Assembly: GCA_944383265.1 (NCBI GenBank)
Contig: CALWOX010000004.1
Location: 124,001 to 188,000 of the forward strand
Direction of reading: 5' to 3'
DNA: 64,000 nucleotides
Source of the DNA: an uncultured Lachnospiraceae bacterium
Lineage (GTDB): Bacteria; Bacillota; Clostridia; Lachnospirales; Lachnospiraceae
This document shows, in pieces, positions 27,123 through 33,717 of the stretch. The stretch's first letter is position 1. Every line of letters begins with the position of its first letter. The notes beneath the pieces are model-generated. The model did not search any database. It was not told the DNA's origin and worked only from the letters and a program-made list of their open reading frames with translations. The translations under genes and the position numbers were made by a program.

Positions 27123-27181
27123 AGCCCTTATTTATGCGACTTTTACAAACTAATTGTAAACACGGGTAAATTAGGGCTTTT
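27123..27181. terminator. Nested hairpin with T-rich end between rRNA methylase and carboxylase genes
   Basis: The outer stem AGCCCTTATTTA (27123-27134) pairs with TAAATTAGGGCT (27167-27178) with one mismatch, followed by TTT. Inside lies a perfect TTTACAA-N5-TTGTAAA palindrome (27142-27160). The outer stem suits a terminator of the methyltransferase gene; the inner palindrome could be an operator for the promoter just downstream. Confidence 0.6.
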
Positions 27182-27185
27182 CTAC

Positions 27186-27214
27186 TTCAATAAAAATACA
27201 AAAAGTGTTATAAT
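27186..27214 (+). promoter_or_regulatory. Promoter of the carboxyltransferase operon
   Basis: A perfect -10 TATAAT (27209-27214) with a weak -35 TTCAAT (27186-27191) at 17 bases, 35 bases before the coding start and downstream of the nested hairpin. Confidence 0.6.
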
Positions 27215-27248
27215 ATTAACGATATTTTGTGAAAGCGGAGGTTTTGAC

Positions 27249-28649
27249 ATGACTGATTCATCACAGGCACTTAAAAGGATCAATACTCTTCTTGACGAAG
27301 GAAGCTTTGTAGAGATCGGAGCTGCTGTGACGAGCCGTAAGGCGGACACATCGGCTGCTTATGACAAGCCCGGAGACGGGGTAATAACAGGATACGGAAC
27401 TATAGGAGGATGTCTCGTATATGTTTATGCTCAGGAGCCGTCTGTATTCGGAGGCTCTATAGGCGAGATGCACTCTGTTAAGATAATGCGTATCTATGAT
27501 ATGGCCGTAAAGATGGGAGCTCCTGTAATTTCTCTTGTTGACTGCGCGGGAGTCAGGCTCTCTGAGGGTACAGACTCACTCTACGGTTTCGGACAGATGT
27601 TTTTAAATCAGACAAAGGCCAGCGGGGTCATCCCTCAGATCACGGCGGTATTCGGTACCTGCGGAGGAGGAATGGCGGTCAGCGCCTCTATGTCTGATTT
27701 TGTTTTTATGGAAAAGGATAAGGCAAGGCTGTTCCTTAATTCACCGGATGCTGTGCTTGGAAACTATACTGAAAAGTGTGATACAGCCTCAGCGGATTAC
27801 CAGTCGAAGGAGACAGGACTTGCGGACTTTACAGGCAGCGAGGAGGAGATACTTGCAGGTATAAGAGAGCTTGTATCCGTGCTCCCTTCAAACAATGAAT
27901 CAGATCTTTCATATGATACCTGTGATGATGATCTCAACAGACAGACAGAGGGTATCGAGAGCTTGAGTTCAAAGGCGGATATGCTGAGAGCCATCTCCGA
28001 TAACGGGTTATTTATCGAGGTCAAGAAGGAGCACGCTCCCTGCATAACCACAGGCTTTATAAGGCTTAACGGACAGACTGTCGGAGCGGTTGCCGACAAT
28101 GAGCCGAGGCTTACACACTTCGGCTGCAAGAAGGCTATACATTTTATAAACTTCTGCGATGCATTCGGAATACCTGTGCTTACACTGTGTGATACAGAGG
28201 GCTTTGCAACCGACATGTGCAACGAGAAAAATCTTGCGAGGGCGCTCGGAAAGCTGACCTTTACCTATGCGAAGGCCACAGTGCCTATGGTAACTCTCAT
28301 AACAGGACACGCATACGGCACGGCGGGAGTCGTTATGGGCTCAAAATCAATAGGAGCAGACATAGTCTACGCATGGGAGAATGCGGACATGGGACTGATG
28401 GATCCCAAGGAAGCCGCAAAGCTCGTATACGAGAAGGAGATAGATGAGGCTGATGATAAGCCTGCAAGGATAAATGAGCTTACAGCCGAGTACAGAGACA
28501 AGGTCTCAAGTGCTCATGCAAATGCAAGGCGCGGCTATATAGACGACATAATTGATCCCGCAGAGACAAGACAGAGGCTTGTTGCGGCCTTTGAGATGCT
28601 CTTTACAAAGAGCGTTTACCCTGTCTCAAGAAAGCACGGAACAATATAA
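27249..28649 (+). CDS. Acyl-CoA-type carboxyltransferase (MmdA / transcarboxylase 12S-like)
   Basis: A 466-residue carboxyltransferase of the crotonase-like fold: VYAQEPSVFGGSIGEMH, PVISLVDCAGVRLSEG, FGTCGGGMAVSASMSDF and in the second half VLTLCDTEGFATD and GHAYGTAGVVMGSK. The family moves CO2 between biotin and an acyl-CoA such as methylmalonyl- or propionyl-CoA. It is somewhat shorter than usual MmdA proteins (about 510). Strong GGAGG upstream. The OadG-like, biotin-carrier and pyruvate-type carboxyltransferase genes follow in the same direction, so it is one catalytic half of a multi-subunit biotin enzyme. The acyl-CoA substrate is inferred. Confidence 0.87.
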   Translation: MTDSSQALKRINTLLDEGSFVEIGAAVTSRKADTSAAYDKPGDGVITGYGTIGGCLVYVYAQEPSVFGGSIGEMHSVKIMRIYDMAVKMGAPVISLVDCAGVRLSEGTDSLYGFGQMFLNQTKASGVIPQITAVFGTCGGGMAVSASMSDFVFMEKDKARLFLNSPDAVLGNYTEKCDTASADYQSKETGLADFTGSEEEILAGIRELVSVLPSNNESDLSYDTCDDDLNRQTEGIESLSSKADMLRAISDNGLFIEVKKEHAPCITTGFIRLNGQTVGAVADNEPRLTHFGCKKAIHFINFCDAFGIPVLTLCDTEGFATDMCNEKNLARALGKLTFTYAKATVPMVTLITGHAYGTAGVVMGSKSIGADIVYAWENADMGLMDPKEAAKLVYEKEIDEADDKPARINELTAEYRDKVSSAHANARRGYIDDIIDPAETRQRLVAAFEMLFTKSVYPVSRKHGTI

Positions 28650-28671
28650 GAGAGCTTAAGAGGTGGATTGA

Positions 28672-29514
28672 ATGAAGGACAAGATAAAAAAGCTGCTTTT
28701 GCTTAGCCTCGCTCTTATGCCTGTCATTGCGGCTGCAGGCTGCGCAAATCAGACAAAGCCTGAAGAGACCGAGCTTTCAGAGACGGATATGGGAATCATG
28801 CGGAATATGGAGGACATATCCGAACAGCTTGTCACAGCACTTGACGGGCTCAGCGATGAAGAGCTTGACGAATATATAGTTCAGGCTGAGGATGCGGGAG
28901 ACAGCGCACAGGCATCGGGCTATGAGGCTTGGAAGGAAGTTAAGGATGAACTCGGATTCTTTGTGGGTATAGACGAGGTAAAGTCTGAAAAGATCGACGA
29001 TGACACATACCGCGTTACCGTAGACGCCGAGTATGACGAGAGAGATTGCGAAATAACACTTGAAATAAGTACTTCTGAGGAAAACGGACAGATATATCTT
29101 TCACTTGACGATATGTCGTTTTCTCCGGAATACACCCGTGAGGAGCTGAGCGCTCAAGCTGCTGAGGAGATGGCTGTGGGCGCAGGAAAGATAGCCGCCG
29201 CATTAGTCGGAATAGTTCTCATAATAGTTGTATTCAGATATATATCTAATCCCGAGAGAAATTCAGAGAAAAAGGCTTCGGAAAAACCGGGTAATGAGCC
29301 GGCGGAAATAACCGAGAGCGGGGCGGCGGTGACTGATACTGCGAATAAGACCTTAACGGCTTCCGGTGATGAATTGAATGATGAAGAGATATGCGCCGTG
29401 ATAGCGGCTGCCATCGCGGCATATGAGGCGGAAAACGGAGGCAAAAAGCCTTCAAACGGACTTATAGTAAGGAGCATAAAGCGTGTTCCCAATGTGATAA
29501 AAAAGCGCTCGTAA
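28672..29514 (+). CDS. Lipoprotein with OadG-like C-terminus
   Basis: A 280-residue composite protein. The N-terminus has a lipoprotein signal (hydrophobic stretch then AAAGC, Cys near residue 24). An acidic extracytoplasmic domain covers about 30-165, a single membrane helix about 170-190 (AALVGIVLIIVVFRYIS), and the cytoplasmic tail ends with the OadG-type segment LNDEEICAVIAAAIAAYEAE and GLIVRSIKRV. Normal OadG is a small (about 90-120 residue) anchor of the decarboxylase pump. Here a lipidated outside domain is fused to it, so the protein would have both a lipid anchor and a membrane helix. It likely tethers the complex. Confidence 0.75.
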   Translation: MKDKIKKLLLLSLALMPVIAAAGCANQTKPEETELSETDMGIMRNMEDISEQLVTALDGLSDEELDEYIVQAEDAGDSAQASGYEAWKEVKDELGFFVGIDEVKSEKIDDDTYRVTVDAEYDERDCEITLEISTSEENGQIYLSLDDMSFSPEYTREELSAQAAEEMAVGAGKIAAALVGIVLIIVVFRYISNPERNSEKKASEKPGNEPAEITESGAAVTDTANKTLTASGDELNDEEICAVIAAAIAAYEAENGGKKPSNGLIVRSIKRVPNVIKKRS

Positions 29515-29532
29515 TTTTAGGAGGACCTACAA

Positions 29533-29937
29533 ATGAAAAATTATACTATAACAGTTAACGGAAATGTATACAATGTTACAGTAGAGGAGGGAACTGCTTC
29601 GGCTGCAGCTGTTAAGCCCGCAACTCCCACACCTGTGGCAGCGCCTGCTCCTTCTGCAAAGCCTGAGGCGGAACCTGCCGAAGCACCCGCACCCGCTCCT
29701 GCAAAGAGTACAGGAGCTGAGGGCTCCGTAAAGGTGGAGGCGCCCATGTCAGGAAAGATACTGGCTGTAAAGGCGTCAGCAGGTCAGGCTGTAAAGAAGG
29801 GAGATGTAGTAGTCGTTCTTGAGGCAATGAAGATGGAAAATGATATAGTAGCCCCCGCTGACGGTACAATAGCTTCCGTTAATTGCTCTGTGGGAGACCA
29901 TGTTGACTCCGGAGCTGTTCTCGTTACCCTCAACTAA
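29533..29937 (+). CDS. Biotin carboxyl carrier protein (MmdC/1.3S-like)
   Basis: A 134-residue biotinyl protein. After about 25 residues comes an Ala/Pro-rich flexible linker (30-65), then the biotinyl domain with EAMKMEN; Lys100 is the biotin site. It swings between the two carboxyltransferases encoded on either side. Good GGAGG site. Its frame has the strong linker typical of decarboxylase and transcarboxylase carriers. Confidence 0.93.
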   Translation: MKNYTITVNGNVYNVTVEEGTASAAAVKPATPTPVAAPAPSAKPEAEPAEAPAPAPAKSTGAEGSVKVEAPMSGKILAVKASAGQAVKKGDVVVVLEAMKMENDIVAPADGTIASVNCSVGDHVDSGAVLVTLN

Positions 29938-29990
29938 GCTATCCGAATTATAAAACGACGAAAAGACAATTATTTAACCGGAGGTACAAA

Positions 29991-31397
29991 ATGGCTGAAA
30001 CAGAAAAAAGGCAGGTAAAGATAGTTGAGACAGTGCTGAGGGATGCACATCAGTCTCTCATAGCCACCCGTATGCCCACCGAGGAGATGCTTCCCATTGT
30101 GGACAAGATGGACAAGATCGGATATTATGCTGTAGAGTGCTGGGGAGGAGCTACCTTTGACGCTTCCCTGAGATTTTTGAAGGAGGATCCTTGGAAGAGA
30201 CTGAGGCTCCTTCGCGACGGCTTTAAAAACACAAAGCTCCAGATGCTTTTCAGAGGTCAAAATATCCTCGGCTATAATCATTATGCGGATGACGTGGTTG
30301 AGTATTTCGTTCAGAAGACCGTAGCAAACGGAATGGATATCATCCGTATCTTTGACTGCTTAAACGATATAAGAAACCTTAAAACCGCTGTAAAGGCTAC
30401 AAAGAAGGAGGGCGGACATGCTCAGATAGCTCTCTGCTATACTCTCGGAGATGCCTATACAATGGAATACTGGAAAAATCTCGCAAGAGATGTTGAGGAG
30501 ATGGGTGCCGACTCTCTCTGTATAAAGGATATGGCGGGACTCCTTCTTCCCTATGAGGCGGAGAAGCTTGTGAGAGCACTGAAGGAGGGAACGACTCTTC
30601 CCATAGACATCCATACCCATTATACTTCGGGTATGGCGGCTATGACCTACATGAAGGCTGTTGAGGCGGGCGCCGACATTATAGACACTGCATGCTCACC
30701 CTTTGCATTAGGCACATCTCAGCCCTCATCGGAGGTAATGGTAAAGGCCTTCCAGGGAACTCCCTACGATACAGGCCTTGACGTTGACAAGATGACGGAG
30801 ATATGCGATTACTTTGAACCCTATAAGGAAGAGTGCCTTAAGTCGGGTCTTCTTAATCCCAAGGTAATGGGCGTAAATGTAAACACACTTAAGTATCAGG
30901 TTCCCGGAGGTATGCTTTCAAACCTTGTAAAGCAGCTTCACGATGCAGGAAAGGATGACAAGCTTCAGGCTGTTTTGGAGGAGATACCGAGAGTAAGAAA
31001 GGACTTCGGAGAGCCACCTCTCGTAACACCGTCATCCCAGATAGTAGGAACCCAGGCCGTTATGAATGTGCTTTCAGGTGAGAGATACAAGATGGTTCCC
31101 AAGGAGTCAAAGAAGCTTGCAAAGGGAGAATTCGGACAGTCCGTAAAGCCCATGGATCCCGAGGTTCAAAAGAAGATACTCGGGGACGAGGAGCCTATTA
31201 CTTGCAGGCCTGCAGACCTTATAGAGCCCGAGCTTCCAAAGTTCGAGAAGGAATGCGCTCAGTGGAAGAGACAGCCCGAGGACGTGCTTTCCTATGCACT
31301 CTTCCCCGCTGTAGCTAAGGAATTCTTTGAGTACAGAGACGCTCAGGATACGGGAATTGATAAGAAGGCCGCAAAGGACGGGGCATATCCGGTATAA
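29991..31397 (+). CDS. Oxaloacetate/pyruvate-type carboxyltransferase (OadA / transcarboxylase 5S-like)
   Basis: A 468-residue carboxyltransferase: ETVLRDAHQSLIATRM, the metal-binding HTHYTSGMA, and the conserved domain (MGVNVNTLKYQVPGGMLSN) after the TIM barrel. It transfers CO2 between biotin and pyruvate/oxaloacetate. The biotin domain present at the end of many OadA proteins is absent; the separate carrier gene supplies it. Last gene of the unit, with a strong terminator. No OadB/MmdB beta subunit (the Na+ pump) is in this window. Confidence 0.92.
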   Translation: MAETEKRQVKIVETVLRDAHQSLIATRMPTEEMLPIVDKMDKIGYYAVECWGGATFDASLRFLKEDPWKRLRLLRDGFKNTKLQMLFRGQNILGYNHYADDVVEYFVQKTVANGMDIIRIFDCLNDIRNLKTAVKATKKEGGHAQIALCYTLGDAYTMEYWKNLARDVEEMGADSLCIKDMAGLLLPYEAEKLVRALKEGTTLPIDIHTHYTSGMAAMTYMKAVEAGADIIDTACSPFALGTSQPSSEVMVKAFQGTPYDTGLDVDKMTEICDYFEPYKEECLKSGLLNPKVMGVNVNTLKYQVPGGMLSNLVKQLHDAGKDDKLQAVLEEIPRVRKDFGEPPLVTPSSQIVGTQAVMNVLSGERYKMVPKESKKLAKGEFGQSVKPMDPEVQKKILGDEEPITCRPADLIEPELPKFEKECAQWKRQPEDVLSYALFPAVAKEFFEYRDAQDTGIDKKAAKDGAYPV

Positions 31398-31422
31398 AGA
31401 AAGTTGAATATATATATATCAG

Positions 31423-31497
31423 AAAGCGGAAATCATGCTCAGCCTCAGTGAGGACGTAGGCTTAATTCCTTCGGCTGAGCATGATAGTCCGCTTTTT
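31423..31497 (+). terminator. Strong, very long terminator hairpin
   Basis: AAAGCGGA then ATCATGCTCAGCC pair with GGCTGAGCATGAT and TCCGCTTT, a stem of about 21 bp with one internal bulge, closing a 28-base loop and followed by TTTTT. It ends the biotin enzyme operon. Confidence 0.92.
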
Positions 31498-31606
31498 AGA
31501 TGTTGAAGTGATAATTTCGCTTTTGTTTTATAACATAAAGAATCTTCTTTACACGAATGACTGAAACACTTGGTTTGATGTCGTTTACGGTAAAGGAGAT
31601 TTTTTG

Positions 31607-31639
31607 TTGACAAAAGGTGTGTGTGGGGGGGGGTAGTAT
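31607..31639 (+). promoter_or_regulatory. Promoter-like element with nine-G tract in the spacer
   Basis: A perfect TTGACA (31607-31612) is separated from a -10-like TAGTAT (31634-31639) by 21 bases that include an uninterrupted run of nine G (31625-31633). It precedes the unknown membrane protein gene by 75 bases. The stretch 31398-31714 otherwise holds only the terminator and AT-rich sequence without genes. A 21-base spacer would be poor for sigma-A; loss of about four G would bring it to 17. Confidence 0.5.
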
Positions 31640-31714
31640 TATATACAAGAAACAAAAGGGAAAACTCATAAATGTCAATTAGTATACTTTTTGTATTACT
31701 TATCTTGGAGATAA

Positions 31715-32995
31715 ATGGATATGATGATAACGATAATAATTTATTTTCTCATCTTGTTTGTTATATTTTTTTTATTGATAAAACCAGGCAGACTTAAAAA
31801 GTCTAAAAAAGCAAATGCCTACAGTGCTTCCGTAGGCAATATAAATAATGGTATACTTATTACTATAGCATTAATGATAGGTATGGCCATTTTCTATTTT
31901 ATTTCATCTTCTGCATGCATATTATTTATTATTATCACAGGTCCTGCTTTGTTTCTGTATTCGTTAAAATCAGAAAAAAAGCAGAAATCAGAACGGGATT
32001 TCAATAATTTCTATAAAGACTGCACTGCACAGGGAATACATAGCGTTTCAGATCTTAAATCTGAGGCCAAAAAACAACGAGCACTGCTTATAGCCAAATC
32101 AAACAATCTTTCGGTAAATTCTGACGAAGACCTAATAAATTATATTAAGAGATTTGATAAACTACGCGATAAAGAATCATCAACAAGGCTTGAAGTATTA
32201 AGCAATGATGAACAGAAAGAGTATGATGAGCTCACATTGTACGCATCTCTTCATGGCATTGATAAGCCTCTTGCGATGATTGATGATTTGATAAAAGGAT
32301 TTACTGCTGAGGCTAATGGAACTTCATATATGCAAAAAAAGAGAAGCTCTGACGGTGCTTTGCTCGCGGGCATGGCATCAGGTATAGGTGGAAGTATACC
32401 TGCGCTGATGTCATTGTCAGAAACAGCCAAAAGGAATGAAGCTATAAGCCAATACAATAATATCGCCGGCGAAATTAACCGAGTCCGTGCTCGATATGCT
32501 CTTGATTGTCAATGTAAAGCAGATGAATATAGAGCTATCAGAAAAAAATTTGAAATAATGCTTACTAAAGAGCTTCCCGTAGAAGAAATATTTAATTACC
32601 TGCAGTTTAAAAATACAGCTGTCAAGGTTTCTGAAACAGGCACTATAACTGTAGATGTTGAAGTCAGCCTGAAAAAATATATTTCAATTTTTGATAATGT
32701 AAATGCCGTAGCAGATGGCTCGGTAATTGCCGAGATATATAACAAAGGTAAAAAGATTGGAGATGCAGTACTTATTTTTGATCTTTACGGTTGTCAACCT
32801 GAAAATATCAATATTCCGGTGAATCGGCCATTGTCGGACGGTAAATTCGTTGATCATTTCCCTCATGGTGCTCATCTAAGAGGTATGTGTTTATTTGTGG
32901 GCATACTTGGCACTACGGCTGATGATTATACTGTAAAGTTTATCCCGGGAGATCTTTGGGCAATAGAAAAACCGCTAAGCGGCGTGAATTATTGA
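31715..32995 (+). CDS. Unknown membrane-anchored protein (accessory)
   Basis: A 426-residue protein of no recognised family. Two to three hydrophobic segments lie in residues 4-24 and 46-90, followed by a long charged, partly coiled region (95-190), a Gly-rich hydrophobic patch (about 208-232, LLAGMASGIGGSIPALM) and a C-terminal region with alternating hydrophobic strands (300-426), probably beta-rich. Ribosome site TGGAG is weak. It is AT-richer and uses fewer AGG/CTT codons than its neighbours, and it abuts a pseudogene, both signs of acquired DNA. The adjoining pseudogene starts in the same frame right after its TGA stop. Confidence 0.6.
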   Translation: MDMMITIIIYFLILFVIFFLLIKPGRLKKSKKANAYSASVGNINNGILITIALMIGMAIFYFISSSACILFIIITGPALFLYSLKSEKKQKSERDFNNFYKDCTAQGIHSVSDLKSEAKKQRALLIAKSNNLSVNSDEDLINYIKRFDKLRDKESSTRLEVLSNDEQKEYDELTLYASLHGIDKPLAMIDDLIKGFTAEANGTSYMQKKRSSDGALLAGMASGIGGSIPALMSLSETAKRNEAISQYNNIAGEINRVRARYALDCQCKADEYRAIRKKFEIMLTKELPVEEIFNYLQFKNTAVKVSETGTITVDVEVSLKKYISIFDNVNAVADGSVIAEIYNKGKKIGDAVLIFDLYGCQPENINIPVNRPLSDGKFVDHFPHGAHLRGMCLFVGILGTTADDYTVKFIPGDLWAIEKPLSGVNY

Positions 32996-33579
32996 TTAAT
33001 AATTGTTCAGTCTGTAGTTATGGTACATCGCAGCTATCCGGACCATGGAACAATACAGATTGCTATATATGATAACAGATTGGAAATTACTTCTCCGGGA
33101 AAATTGCCAATGGGACAAACGCTGGAGCGTATGAAGGAAGGTTATTCAAAAATCAGAAATGAAGCTCTTGCCCATGCGTTTTCCTATATGAATTTAATCG
33201 AGCATTGGGGAAGCGGTATTCCGAGAATTATTGGAAAGATAAAAGCCGCCGGTCTGCGGGAACCGGAGTTTATTGGCGGTGAAGTGGATCTACGTATCAA
33301 TATCTATCGGGGGCAAGTTAATGGCACTGCAGAAAGTAATAATGCCGTCAAACTGCCGTTAAACCGCCAATAAATGAACAGAAACAGGAGATTTATAAGT
33401 ATGTGCTGGAAAATGCCGGTATAACGACAGCACAAGTAATGAATCTTCTTGGAATAAAACAGCGTAGAGCCAGAGAGATTTTAGGTAAGATGGTTGAAAA
33501 CGGATATCTGAGAAAAGAAGGTGCTTCACGAAGCACAATTTATGTTAATAATATAGATCTTAAGGAAGATAATCAATAA
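32996..33579 (+). pseudogene. Remnant of AlbA_2/HATPase_c_4 DNA-binding regulator, truncated and frameshifted
   Basis: The first part reads VMVHRSYPDHGTIQIAIYD, RLEITSPGKLPMGQT and LIEHWGSGIPRI, the conserved ATPase-like (GHKL) half of proteins usually annotated as ATP-binding or RecG-like regulators. The N-terminal AlbA_2 half is missing. The frame then stops at 33371-33373, while the downstream frame continues with a winged-helix end (KQEIYKYVLENAGITTAQ, KMVENGYLRKEGASRSTIY) to 33579. The break coincides with an 11-bp tandem duplication at 33343-33364; removing one copy restores one frame. So the gene is broken at both ends and cannot give a full product. Confidence 0.85.
33343..33364 (+). 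repeat. 11-bp tandem duplication that breaks the reading frame
   Basis: TGCCGTCAAAC is followed directly by TGCCGTTAAAC, two 11-bp copies with one mismatch. Eleven is not a multiple of three; with one copy the GHKL part reads on into the winged-helix part (AVKPPINEQKQ). Confidence 0.85.
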
Positions 33580-33659
33580 GTCGCATACGATTTATAAAAT
33601 CAAAACTTTAACTTTCCCCTCCTATTTCTTACTATTATTTGTCTATTTGGTTAAGTTTA

Positions 33660-33688
33660 TTGACGGCATAAATTTGTAAAATTATAAT
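33660..33688 (+). promoter_or_regulatory. Promoter of the SH3/glucosaminidase gene
   Basis: TTGACG (33660-33665), 17-base spacer, TATAAT (33683-33688), 29 bases before the coding start. A near-consensus housekeeping promoter. Confidence 0.85.
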
Positions 33689-33717
33689 GGCTGTATCATA
33701 ATGGGAAAGGTATATAT

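Noticed and set aside
27142-27160. BirA (biotin repressor) site before the biotin-enzyme operon
   Set aside because: BirA half-sites read TTGTAAAC...GTTTACAA with a longer spacer; here the halves face the opposite way and are only five bases apart.
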